Part shown: one piece after another, positions 7,467 to 14,204 of the stretch
How the letters are laid out: each line of letters begins with the position of its first letter
Position numbering within the stretch: the first letter of the stretch is position 1
NCBI GenBank assembly: GCA_005800795.1
Contig: SYEN01000095.1
Span: 1-14,585, forward strand
Length of the DNA stretch: 14,585 bases
Origin: Burkholderiales bacterium
GTDB taxonomy: Bacteria > Pseudomonadota > Gammaproteobacteria > Burkholderiales > SG8-41
Reading direction: 5' to 3'
Notes under the pieces: model-generated
Seen by the model: the letters and a program-made list of their open reading frames with translations, nothing else
What the model was told of the DNA's origin: nothing
The model's database searches: none
Position numbers and translations under genes: made by a program

Positions 7467-8441
7467 GTGGAATGCCCCGTGCGTAACGTGTACCGCTTGA
7501 CTGTCTTTGCCGCCGTTTCATGCGTGGCCGGCGCTGCTTGCGCGCAGGACTATCCCGCGCGTTCGATCCGCATCGTGCTGCCGTTTGCCGCTGGCGGTGG
7601 CACCGATATTCTCGCGCGCGTATTGGCGCAACGTTTGCAAGAGGCGTTCGGGCAGACGGTGCTGGTCGACAATCGCGCGGGGGCGGGTGGCAGCATCGGC
7701 GCGGAGATCGTCGCGCGCAGCGCGCCTGATGGGTACACGCTGCTCATGACGACCTCGGCGATAGCCTCGAACGTTACTCTGTATCCGAAGCTGCCGTTTG
7801 ATCCACGGCGGGATTTGATCGCGGTGACGCAGCCGGGCTCGGTGCCTGCACTGCTGACGTTACATCCTTCGGTGCCGGTGAAAACGGCGCAGGATCTGGT
7901 GGCGCTGTCGAAAAAAACGCGTGGCGGGCTTAATTTCGGCTCCAATGGCGGGGGTACCACCAGCCATCTGGCAGGTGCAATGTTTCAGCAGTTTGCGGGG
8001 GCTACTCTGGTGCATATCCCGTACAAGGGTGCCGCGCCAGCGATGAACGCGCTGATGGGCGGCGAAACCGAAATGGCGTTTCCGGGTGTGAACAGCGCCA
8101 TACCCTTTTTGCGCGCCAACAAGGTGCGCGGCATTGCGGTCACCACAAAACGCCGCTCGGCGGTGTTGCCCGATGTGCCGACGCTGGATTCGATTTATCC
8201 GGGTTTCGATATCTCGAACTGGTTTTTGCTGTTCGTGCCGGGCGCAACGCCCGCGGCCATCGTCACGCGGCTGCACAGCGAAACGATCAAGGCCATGCAG
8301 CACCCCGATATGAAATCGTTTATGGCGCGCGAGGGTGCCGACCCGGTGGGCAGCACGCCGGCGGAAGCCGCGGCGTTTGTCGCGCGTGAAATCGAATCAC
8401 TCGGCAAGGTCATCAGATCCGCCGGTGTGAAGGCCGAGTAG
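7467..8441 (+). CDS. Second Bug/TctC family substrate-binding protein
   Basis: This is a second periplasmic binding protein of the same family, 324 aa. The signal peptide runs through the hydrophobic LTVFAAVSCVAGAACA with likely cleavage before QDYPARS (about residue 27). Signatures follow: YPARSIRIVLPFAAGGGTDI (29-48), GQTVLVDNRAGAGGSIGAE (62-80), SAPDGYTLL and IPYKGAAPAMNALMGGE. It differs clearly from its divergent neighbour, so the two probably bind different ligands. GTG 7467 opens the frame; GTG 7479 and GTG 7488 are equally possible starts and would leave the signal peptide intact. It is followed on the same strand by an MFS gene 67 bp away. No TctA or TctB membrane subunit is in the window. 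Confidence 0.92.
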   Translation: MECPVRNVYRLTVFAAVSCVAGAACAQDYPARSIRIVLPFAAGGGTDILARVLAQRLQEAFGQTVLVDNRAGAGGSIGAEIVARSAPDGYTLLMTTSAIASNVTLYPKLPFDPRRDLIAVTQPGSVPALLTLHPSVPVKTAQDLVALSKKTRGGLNFGSNGGGTTSHLAGAMFQQFAGATLVHIPYKGAAPAMNALMGGETEMAFPGVNSAIPFLRANKVRGIAVTTKRRSAVLPDVPTLDSIYPGFDISNWFLLFVPGATPAAIVTRLHSETIKAMQHPDMKSFMAREGADPVGSTPAEAAAFVAREIESLGKVIRSAGVKAE

Positions 8442-8465
8442 TGCGCTGACTTTCTTAAAAAAATC

Positions 8466-8483
8466 AATTAAAACAAATATTTA
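8466..8483 (+). repeat. AT-rich 18-bp motif, copy C
   Basis: AATTAAAACAAATATTTA differs from the consensus at one position (C to T). With copy B it also shares the flanking ATC on the left and CG on the right. It sits between the second Bug gene and the MFS gene and points in their direction, ending 25 nt before the GTG start of the MFS gene. Confidence 0.75.
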
Positions 8484-8508
8484 CGAATGATCTCCCTGTG
8501 GTGCTTGC

Positions 8509-9762
8509 GTGGCTGACGCGACGGTCAAACGATCTGCGCTGGCGCCTTTCGCGGAAAAAAGTTTTCGTTTTCAATGGCCCGCCGATCTGGCGACCTCGTG
8601 GGCCATCGAGATGGAGAACATCATCCTCGCGTGGTACATCCTCGTCGAAACACAGTCGGTGGTGATGCTGACGCTGTTCGGTTCGCTGACCTATCTGGGC
8701 ACGATGTTTGCGCCGGTGCTGGGCGTGACCGGACAGCGCGTGGGCAACAAAACGACTTATTGCGCCGTGCGGCTGGGCCTTGTGGTGTCGTCGGCGGTTA
8801 CCATGACGTTGGCGGTGACCGGCACGTTGCAGCCGGTACACGTATTTTTCATCGGCGTGGCCATGAGTGTACTGCGCCCTGCCGACATGGTGTTGCGCTA
8901 TGCCATCGTCGGCGAGACTATGCCGGCCAACGGTATCATCGGTGCTACCAGCATTTCGCGTACCACGCAGGATTCCGCGCGAGTGATGGGCGCGCTCACC
9001 GGTGCAGCGCTGGCGGTTGCCCTCGGCATGGCGCAGACCTACATGGTGATTGCCGCCTTGTATTTCTGCTCGCTGTTGCTCAGCATGAAAGTGGCGAACC
9101 AACCGGTGACGCAGGCGGCGCGTGACGCGCGTCCTGCTTCCACTTTCGGCGATCTGCGCGACGGCCTGGTTTACGTGTGGCGCACGCCGCATTTGCAGGC
9201 GGCAATGGCGATTGCGTTTCTGGTGAATGTGAGTGCGTTTCCGCTGACCAACAGCCTGCTGCCGGTGGTAGCCAAGGATGTGTATCACACCGACCAGCGC
9301 GGCTTGAGCTATCTGGCGGCGAGTTTTGCCTTCGGTGCACTAATGGGGTCGATCATCCTGTCGCGTATCGGGTACCGGTTGCCGCCCGCGCGCACCATGC
9401 TGCTGTTTTGCGGCATCTGGTACACCATGACGCTGACGTTCGCGCAGATGCCCGGTTTCACGGCGGGCATTCCGATGATCATGCTGGCCGGTTGTGCGCA
9501 AAGCATGAGCATGGTGCCGTTGTCGGCCATGCTGCTGCGTACCACGCGCGAGGGCTTTCGCGGTCACGTCATGGGCACGCGCACGCTGATGATTTACGGC
9601 GTGCCGGTGGGCCTGCTGATGGCCGGCCCGCTGATCTCGCACTTCGGTTACCGCGTTACCGCCACGCTGTATTGCGTGTCGGGGCTGATGTTTACGGCGT
9701 GGATCGGCTGGCACTGGCGCGAGACCATCTGGCGTGCGGATGCACCGGCGAACAAGCGGTGA
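8509..9762 (+). CDS. MFS transporter, EntS-like (MFS_3) exporter type
   Basis: This 417-aa inner-membrane protein has the hydrophobic profile of a major facilitator superfamily carrier, with two bundles separated by a polar loop around residues 195-230. The N-terminal region WPADLATSWAIEMENIILAW (23-42) and the loop GVTGQRVGNKT (72-82) fit the MFS_3 group, which includes enterobactin exporter EntS and many efflux-type permeases. Direction and substrate are unknown. The start GTG 8509 is the only possible one, because an in-frame stop lies 21 nt upstream; no Shine-Dalgarno sequence is apparent. The gene follows a Bug gene and precedes two crotonases, so it may carry a metabolite or toxic by-product of that pathway. 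This is inferred from position only. Confidence 0.85.
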   Translation: MADATVKRSALAPFAEKSFRFQWPADLATSWAIEMENIILAWYILVETQSVVMLTLFGSLTYLGTMFAPVLGVTGQRVGNKTTYCAVRLGLVVSSAVTMTLAVTGTLQPVHVFFIGVAMSVLRPADMVLRYAIVGETMPANGIIGATSISRTTQDSARVMGALTGAALAVALGMAQTYMVIAALYFCSLLLSMKVANQPVTQAARDARPASTFGDLRDGLVYVWRTPHLQAAMAIAFLVNVSAFPLTNSLLPVVAKDVYHTDQRGLSYLAASFAFGALMGSIILSRIGYRLPPARTMLLFCGIWYTMTLTFAQMPGFTAGIPMIMLAGCAQSMSMVPLSAMLLRTTREGFRGHVMGTRTLMIYGVPVGLLMAGPLISHFGYRVTATLYCVSGLMFTAWIGWHWRETIWRADAPANKR

Positions 9763-9825
9763 TGTCGCGAATAACCGACCGCGAATCACGCGTATGATAT
9801 TGCATCACTTCACGAGGAGAGCGTC

Positions 9826-10635
9826 ATGAGTTTTGTCGAAATCGAACGCAACGATGGCATCATGGTGGTGCGGCTGAACCGCCCCGAGCGCATGAATTCA
9901 CTGGGTACCGAAATGCGCACCCTGCTGGCCGATGCGTGGAGCGAATTCCGCGACAGCAAGGATCTGGAGGTGGCGATTTTTACCGGCACCGGCCGCGCGT
10001 TTTGTGCGGGCGAGGACATGAAGGAATCGGTGGAAAAAGGCCGTGTCGGCGCATCTGCGGAGTCGGCCGCGAAGGTGAACCCCTACAACGACGGCTCGCT
10101 CTATAAGCCGGTGATTTGCGCCATCAACGGTTTTGCCATGGGCGGCGGTTTCATGCTGACCGAGCGCGCGGATTTTCGCCTGGCCGTGCGCGGGGCCACG
10201 TTCGAGTCGTCCGAAGCCAAGCGTTGGCTATTGGGCGGGCACAACCACGGCATCGTCAACAATCTGCCGCATGCGATTGCCACGGAAATCGCCTTCGCGT
10301 TTCGCTTCACCGCCGAGCGCATGTATGAAGTGGGTTACCTGAACCGCCTGGTTGACGCCGATCAGCTGATGCCCGAGGCGAATGCGATGGCACAGCACCT
10401 GTTGAGCCTGCCGCCTGCCTCACGCGTGAACACGCTGCACATGACGCGTGCGACGCGCGGGCGCGTGTCCGATGAACTCGAAGCCTACGCCAAGCTGTTG
10501 CATCAACATGGCGCGCTGTCGGATCGCGTGGAATCACGCAAGGCGTTTGCGGAAAAGCGTAAGCCGAACTGGAAGGGCTGGGATAATCCGGGGGATCGGG
10601 AGCGGACGCCGAAGTTTAAGCCTGCAGCAAAGTAG
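9826..10635 (+). CDS. Enoyl-CoA hydratase/isomerase (crotonase) family protein
   Basis: This 269-aa protein has the crotonase fold acting on acyl-CoA esters. The oxyanion-hole segments are CAGEDMKE (60-67) and NGFAMGGGF (101-109). By alignment with rat mitochondrial hydratase, the position of Glu144 holds Met110, while Glu164 is matched by Glu130 in FESSE. A simple two-glutamate hydratase mechanism is therefore doubtful; isomerase, hydrolase or another crotonase chemistry is possible. The C-terminus ends in a Lys/Arg-rich tail (DRERTPKFKPAAK). ATG 9826 has a good ribosome site, GAGGAG, about 7 nt upstream, and a TATGAT -10-like box lies at 9793-9798. It lies 63 bp after the MFS gene, so both read-through and its own promoter are possible. 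Confidence 0.92.
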   Translation: MSFVEIERNDGIMVVRLNRPERMNSLGTEMRTLLADAWSEFRDSKDLEVAIFTGTGRAFCAGEDMKESVEKGRVGASAESAAKVNPYNDGSLYKPVICAINGFAMGGGFMLTERADFRLAVRGATFESSEAKRWLLGGHNHGIVNNLPHAIATEIAFAFRFTAERMYEVGYLNRLVDADQLMPEANAMAQHLLSLPPASRVNTLHMTRATRGRVSDELEAYAKLLHQHGALSDRVESRKAFAEKRKPNWKGWDNPGDRERTPKFKPAAK

Positions 10636-10656
10636 CGAGCACCTGATATACCCCAC

Positions 10657-10762
10657 TGTCGTTCCCGAGAAGGCGGGAACCCATACGTAGGCGAAAGTGG
10701 CATCCAGCGCCCCATCCTACCTTCCCTGAGGGAAGGGGATACCCGCTTTCGCGGGAATGACA
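10657..10762. repeat. Palindromic intergenic repeat, inverted pair, copy 2
   Basis: Two inverted units related to those at 3913-3994 (left TGTCGTTCCCGAGAAGGCGG, right arm ending GCGGGAATGACA) flank a different centre. The centre holds a perfect 7-3-7 hairpin: CCTTCCC, TGA, GGGAAGG (10720-10736). The outer arms are the same family as copy 1 but the middle is unrelated, which shows the family tolerates exchange of the central segment. It lies between the two crotonase genes. Confidence 0.8.
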
Positions 10763-10813
10763 GGTCAGGGTTTTGATCTTCACGACATCTGAAAAAATAA
10801 ACGGGAATCGAAC

Positions 10814-11605
10814 ATGTATAAATCCATCCTCTGGGAAGTCCGTGAACACACCGGCATCTTGACGCTGAACCGCCCCGACCGTCTGAACGCCCTAGACTAC
10901 ACCATGCGCGAGGAAATCGCTGACGTGGTGCGCAAGGTCGAGTACGACGCGGACATCTGGACGCTGATCGTCACCGGCACCGGGCGCGGCTTTTGCTCCG
11001 GCGCGGATCTGAAGGCGCGCGCTGAAGCTGAAAACACCGGCGGCGGTAACAGCATCTTGACGCAGCCGATGTTCGACGCGCATTACTACTATCCGATTGC
11101 CTTTGGCGAGATATCCAAACCGGTGATCGCCGCTGTCAACGGTGTGACGCGCGGTGCGGGCAACAACATGGCGTTCGCGGCGGATTTTCGCATTGCCAGC
11201 GACAAAGCCACCTTCGGCTGCAATTTCGTCGAGCGCGGCCTGATGGCGGAGGCGTCTGCATACTACCTGCCGCGATTGGTCGGTATGGCAATTGCCACGG
11301 AAATCTGCATGCTGGGCGAGCCGTTCGATGCCGCGCAGGCCAAGGCCTGGGGCGTGGTCAATAAAGTGGTGCCGCACGACACGCTGATGGATGAAGCCAT
11401 GGCGCTGGCGCGCAAGTTAAACAGCAAGGCGCCGATAGCGGTGCGCATGACCAAACAGGCGCTGCACCGCGCGCACGACATCAGCGCCGAGCAGTTCATC
11501 GACATGCAAAACACCATGAACACCAAGCTGCGCTACACGGCCGACGCGAAAGAAGCGTTGGCGGCGTTTATCGAAAAGCGGCCAGCGAAGTTTCAGAATA
11601 AGTAA
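10814..11605 (+). CDS. Enoyl-CoA hydratase/isomerase family protein, second crotonase
   Basis: This 263-aa crotonase acts on acyl-CoA esters. The oxyanion-hole segments are CSGADLK (61-67) and NGVTRGAGNN (109-118). At the two glutamate positions of classical hydratase it has Asn118 and Phe138. Instead it carries FVERGLMAEASAYYLPRLVG (138-157), the pattern of the FVRRGLxPDxGSxxxLP branch, where an acidic residue (here Glu146) supplies catalysis. An isomerase-type or branched-acyl hydratase activity is therefore as likely as plain beta-oxidation. The start ATG 10814 has a modest CGGGAA ribosome site and the protein starts at the expected point. It is in the same direction as the first crotonase but only distantly similar to it, so the pair is not a recent duplication. 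Confidence 0.92.
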   Translation: MYKSILWEVREHTGILTLNRPDRLNALDYTMREEIADVVRKVEYDADIWTLIVTGTGRGFCSGADLKARAEAENTGGGNSILTQPMFDAHYYYPIAFGEISKPVIAAVNGVTRGAGNNMAFAADFRIASDKATFGCNFVERGLMAEASAYYLPRLVGMAIATEICMLGEPFDAAQAKAWGVVNKVVPHDTLMDEAMALARKLNSKAPIAVRMTKQALHRAHDISAEQFIDMQNTMNTKLRYTADAKEALAAFIEKRPAKFQNK

Positions 11606-11716
11606 AAGGCGTGGTTTCTGCGGGCGCTTGTTGCGACGCGGCGTGGCACACGACTGCAAGGTATTCGGCCGCGCATTCGGGCGTTTGCCGTAGCCCGGTC
11701 TTCTATTTAAAATATC

Positions 11717-11734
11717 AATAAAAACAAATACTTA
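11717..11734 (+). repeat. AT-rich 18-bp motif, copy B
   Basis: AATAAAAACAAATACTTA is identical to copy A at 4037-4054, with the match extending leftwards to 11710. It lies in the 203-bp gap after the second crotonase and 34 bp before the TATAAT box of the toxin-antitoxin pair, in the direction of transcription. Confidence 0.8.
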
Positions 11735-11767
11735 CGTTAATATCGGGTTTGGCTGTGGCCAGCCCCC

Positions 11768-11773
11768 TATAAT
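11768..11773 (+). promoter_or_regulatory. Putative -10 box of the hicBA operon
   Basis: A perfect TATAAT lies 36 bp before the hicB start. The -35 region at the right distance (GGGTTT, 11745-11750) is poor, so the promoter would be weak or activator-dependent. HicB could bind nearby, as is usual for antitoxin autoregulation, but no clear palindrome was found. Confidence 0.4.
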
Positions 11774-11808
11774 CCCACCAGCGCAGGCCAGCCGCTAAAG
11801 GAAAACGC

Positions 11809-12054
11809 ATGGAACAGATCGTGAATTTGCATATCGAGAAGCTGCCAGATGGGGTGTATCTGGCTACCAGCGAGGATGTGCCGGGCCTGGTGGCCCAGGG
11901 CCGCACGATTCAGGAGACGCTCGAGATTGCGCGTGATGTGGCAAAGAAGCTGCTGGAGGCACGCGCCGAGCGCGCGGGTGCGAAGCGCACTGGCAAGGTG
12001 AGGCTCGCGCCGGTGAAGGCGCGTTTTGATTATCCGTTGATTGTTAGTGCGTAG
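11809..12054 (+). CDS. hicB: HicB-family antitoxin
   Basis: This 81-aa protein matches the short HicB antitoxin group. The partial RNase-H-like fold is seen as VNLHIEKLPDGVYLATSEDV (5-24), then PGLVAQGRTIQETLEIARDV (25-44). The antitoxin binds and blocks the HicA mRNA interferase encoded next. The C-terminus (KTGKVRLAPVKARFDYPLIVS-like) contains no visible helix-turn-helix or ribbon-helix-helix, so DNA binding is not evident. A clear ribosome site AAAGGAAA lies upstream of ATG 11809. The antitoxin-first order is the reverse of the classical hicAB arrangement but is common for this subgroup. The gap to hicA is 31 bp, so they are one operon. Confidence 0.88.
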   Translation: MEQIVNLHIEKLPDGVYLATSEDVPGLVAQGRTIQETLEIARDVAKKLLEARAERAGAKRTGKVRLAPVKARFDYPLIVSA

Positions 12055-12085
12055 CCTCGGCCCATAACCCAAGACCGTTAAGGAC

Positions 12086-12313
12086 ATGGGCAAGCTCGCC
12101 GGGTTCCGCTACCGCGATATCGCCAAGCGGCTCAGGGAATTAGGTTTGCAGTTCGACCGCCAGGCGCGAGGCTCTCATGAGATTTGGTTTAACCCGGCGT
12201 TGAACCGCTACACGACTATTCCGAATCATCCCGGTGATATGCCGGAAGGCACGCTGCGCGCCATTCTCAAGCAGGCGGGTATTGACGCTGATCTGTTTTT
12301 GCGGAAGAAATAA
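12086..12313 (+). CDS. hicA: HicA-family mRNA interferase toxin
   Basis: This 75-aa protein has the double-stranded-RNA-binding-like fold of HicA toxins, which cleave mRNA and stop growth when free of HicB. The catalytic histidine is His31 in RGSHEIW (28-34). The N-terminal KLAGFRYRDIAKRLRELG (3-20) and the C-terminal IPNHPGDMPEGTLRAILKQA (45-64) match the family closely. Length is normal and the frame is intact, so the toxin is probably functional. ATG 12086 gives the usual MGKLAGF start; AAGGA directly before it is closer than usual, which could keep toxin translation low relative to the antitoxin. Confidence 0.92.
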   Translation: MGKLAGFRYRDIAKRLRELGLQFDRQARGSHEIWFNPALNRYTTIPNHPGDMPEGTLRAILKQAGIDADLFLRKK

Positions 12314-12669
12314 ACAGCGTCTTTAGCAGGCAACAGTCAATGCCTGACCCCTGCGCTCTCTATCTGCGCGCTCACGGCAAGCGTGCGGGCTGCGTGCCGA
12401 TTGGATTTGGCGATTGCTGCGCGCGGATGGTTACCGACAGCGCAATAAAATAATTGGCAAGTTTATTGCTTGGATTTCAAGGTGCCCATTCGAGCCAAAT
12501 TGGAATGTTAATTAGGTAAATTAACAGAAAATCGGATTTGAGGTGGTAACAGTGATACATTAGTCCATTGATTTGCAGCATGTACTGCTAAACAGGTCAT
12601 AGTAGTGTGCTTTTAAATGGGACTACACTTCATGCGTTTCTACGTGCCGTATGAGGCGGATGCATAGCC
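12314..12669. other. Non-coding AT-richer stretch between hicA and the cyclase-like gene
   Basis: This 356-bp stretch holds no credible gene. AACAGTCAATGCCTGACCCC (12332-12351) resembles a short tag I recall near dispersed repeats and insertion sequences in proteobacteria; only one copy is present here. From about 12440 the sequence turns AT-rich, marking the border of the foreign-looking island. An interrupted inverted pair (TAGTCCATT at 12561, AATGGGACTA at 12616) lies just before the next gene. Confidence 0.6.
12561..12625. promoter_or_regulatory. Candidate operator: spaced inverted TAGTCCATT sites
   Basis: TAGTCCATT (12561-12569) faces AATGGGACTA (12616-12625), its reverse complement apart from one extra G. 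The same 9-mer TAGTCCATT recurs at 14124, in the palindrome upstream of the last small genes. Both sites precede genes of the AT-rich island, which suggests a shared regulator. No candidate regulator gene is visible. Confidence 0.35.
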
Positions 12670-13005
12670 ATGGCAACTCAATCTCTCGGTCTCCAACCTA
12701 CTGAAATTCTGCAGGTCGATACGGTTGACTCACAAAAGTTTTTTGAGAGACTTCAAGTCAACGCGTCGGAGATGTGCGAATGTCAGCGGCTGGTAAATGA
12801 TTTGTTTTCGCAATGCTGTCAGAAGCATGGCGGTTACGTGCAGCATTGGTTGGGTGATGGTGGGTTCGCGTTTTTCCCGGCAAGCCTGCAATCTGGCCAA
12901 TCAATATTAGCTGCCCGCGAATTTCTTTTCAATTTGCACACCTTAACGCAGCAAACAGCGACCGTTCTCGACCGAAGTGGCACACCAAACGACGCGCGAC
13001 GCTAG
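12670..13005 (+). CDS. Class III nucleotide-cyclase-like domain, N-terminal fragment
   Basis: These 111 codons encode the first half of an adenylate/guanylate-cyclase-type catalytic fold. The first strand LQVDTVDSQKFF (14-25) carries Asp17 at the usual metal site. The helix with LVNDLFSQCCQKHGGYV (41-57) leads to the hairpin GDGGFAFFP (62-70) with the second metal Asp63. The frame stops at TAG 13003-13005, but the same frame continues with clear cyclase-like sequence for 70 more codons (13006-13215). The stop is therefore an internal amber codon rather than the natural end. ATG 12670 is the only start (an in-frame stop lies at 12652) and GAGGCGGA upstream is a plausible ribosome site. Alone the fragment lacks the second half of the active site. 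Confidence 0.7.
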   Translation: MATQSLGLQPTEILQVDTVDSQKFFERLQVNASEMCECQRLVNDLFSQCCQKHGGYVQHWLGDGGFAFFPASLQSGQSILAAREFLFNLHTLTQQTATVLDRSGTPNDARR

Positions 13006-13218
13006 TTCAGAATTTCTGCGCATTTCGATCTTATTTTCCTTTCTGACAATCCTGGCTCTAACGCCGGCAAGGATCTTGCCTCGGTGCTAAAGAATGAACG
13101 AAATTTATCTCTTAGCCCGGATGAATTGTATATCACGCGCCAGCTGTGGGACCAACTCGGTGCCGTAGAAAAAAACGTTTTGAACCATGCTCTGAAGAAA
13201 TCAATGTCGGAAAATTAA
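13006..13218 (+). pseudogene. Second half of the cyclase-like domain, in frame after an amber stop
   Basis: In the same frame as 12670-13005, codons after the TAG give FRISAHFDLIFLSDNP, then GSNAGKDLASVLKNERN, then LSPDELYITRQLWDQLG, ending at TAA 13216-13218. This follows the cyclase pattern of an R-I-x-x-H strand, a GKDL loop and an x-I-T-x-x-L-x-x-x-L strand. The Asn and Arg of the usual VNxAxR motif are not seen (LASVLKN). A one-base shift near the A-run at 13208-13212 would join this part to the GAF-like frame below. I read this as the middle of a gene broken at two points; readthrough of a UAG or an assembly error would restore it. Confidence 0.6.
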
Positions 13219-14087
13219 CCACAGTACTTTTCAGGCAAAAACATGTACAGGGTGCAGGGGAGGGGTTTATCGAAAAATTAGCTAATGTACCTGATCAACT
13301 ACAACAAGAAAAAACTACCCCCATAACTAAATCCGAATCAGTTAGCACATCTGATCCCAAAGCTGAATCAACACCGCACTATCACCGTAGTCTCTTTGAA
13401 CAAAGTATCACGCCAGACAAAATCACTCCTAGCGAATGGGAGTACCTAAAAAAATATATGGATCAATTGCGAAGTGGCGTGGCCGCGCGAAATCAGATTA
13501 TTACTGGTTTGATTAGTTGGGTATCTAACCCGGAAAACAAAGGCAGAATCGAGCATTCTACGTTGACAAACCTCGCAATTCGCGCAGCCTACAATTACTT
13601 GTGTGCAACTTACCAGAATGTTCAGTTTCGCTTGACAGTTTGGCGTCCCCGCCATGATGACAGAGGAGATGTCATTGAAAATGTCGCACAGTGGCCACCC
13701 GTAGAAAACGCAGTAAATCGAAGTATTGATGCATACGATGTGCGATATTACTTGGTACGAACGCTGAATGGGATTGCGCCGGCAATTATCCCTAATGTAA
13801 ATAACGCTAGATTACGTGGGGAATGGTTCGATTTTGATCCCAAGTATGCCCAAGGCCCTCCCCGAGTAAATTCCGTCTTGCTCCTTCCGATATATCGCAT
13901 AAAAAACAAGAACGAAAAAATTTGGAGCGCACCGGACAAGCCAGAAGAAGTGCTCGGGGTGCTCACGGTGGTTTCGGACAAGCCCGAGTTCTTTATACTC
14001 GAAGAGATAGATTTGTGGAGACAGACGTTTATCGGCTACTTAGGTAATCTCGCGCTCGCTGAATCCCTATTTCGGACTACGGTGTAG
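13146..14087 (+). CDS. GAF-like sensor domain protein, C-terminal part of a broken cyclase gene
   Basis: This 313-codon frame overlaps the end of the cyclase-like frame. Residues 1-22 are probably not real (MGPTRCRRKKRFEPCSEE is antisense-like noise); genuine coding starts around LTTVLFRQKHVQG (24-36). A charged linker (50-78) follows, then a helical stretch (80-128) and a GAF-like alpha/beta domain (about 140-310). Its hallmark strands are VNSVLLLPIY (241-250) and EEVLGVLTVVSDKPEFFILE (267-286), closed by the helix WRQTFIGYLGNLALAESL (291-308). GAF domains sense small ligands. A cyclase followed by GAF in one chain would be a signalling enzyme. Codon use is AT-rich, unlike the genes before 12.3 kb. 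Identification beyond GAF-like is not possible by eye. Confidence 0.65.
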   Translation: MGPTRCRRKKRFEPCSEEINVGKLTTVLFRQKHVQGAGEGFIEKLANVPDQLQQEKTTPITKSESVSTSDPKAESTPHYHRSLFEQSITPDKITPSEWEYLKKYMDQLRSGVAARNQIITGLISWVSNPENKGRIEHSTLTNLAIRAAYNYLCATYQNVQFRLTVWRPRHDDRGDVIENVAQWPPVENAVNRSIDAYDVRYYLVRTLNGIAPAIIPNVNNARLRGEWFDFDPKYAQGPPRVNSVLLLPIYRIKNKNEKIWSAPDKPEEVLGVLTVVSDKPEFFILEEIDLWRQTFIGYLGNLALAESLFRTTV

Positions 14088-14116
14088 TTTTGGTGCGTAA
14101 GGTTGTAATATTTTGT

Positions 14117-14134
14117 TAAATGGTAGTCCATTTA
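14117..14134. promoter_or_regulatory. Perfect 7-4-7 palindrome, candidate operator
   Basis: TAAATGG, spacer TAGT, CCATTTA form a perfect inverted repeat 26 bp before the GTG of the small ORF. It contains the 9-mer TAGTCCATT, also found at 12561 before the cyclase-like gene. Too AT-rich and without a T-run, it is unlikely to be a terminator; binding by a dimeric regulator is the natural guess. Confidence 0.45.
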
Positions 14135-14159
14135 TTGAATTTCTGAAAAGGAGACTTAT

Positions 14160-14204
14160 GTGAACAATATGCTTAACATAGCTTACTTGGGCTGCCGGTC
14201 ATGA
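14160..14204 (+). CDS. 14-codon ORF translationally coupled to the next gene
   Basis: A strong ribosome site AAAAGGAG (14146-14153) is followed by GTG 14160 and the peptide MNNMLNIAYLGCRS, whose TGA stop overlaps the ATG at 14201 (ATGA). This is the classic arrangement of a leader peptide or coupling ORF. The next gene has no ribosome site of its own, which supports coupling. The overlapping ATG at 14158 is directly followed by TGA and would be a start-stop pair. Confidence 0.4.
   Translation: MNNMLNIAYLGCRS

Noticed and set aside
8464..9288. 274-codon minus-strand frame opposite the MFS gene
   Set aside because: His/Arg/Gln-rich mirror frame without domain features; the plus frame encodes a clear membrane transporter.
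3913..10762. Possible CRISPR array from repeated GC-rich hairpins
   Set aside because: Only two distant inverted pairs, without regular spacing or unique spacers, and no cas genes.
14158..14163. ATG-TGA start-stop element after the ribosome site
   Set aside because: The overlapping GTG at 14160 with an ATGA-coupled frame explains the ribosome site better; start-stop regulation cannot be shown from sequence.
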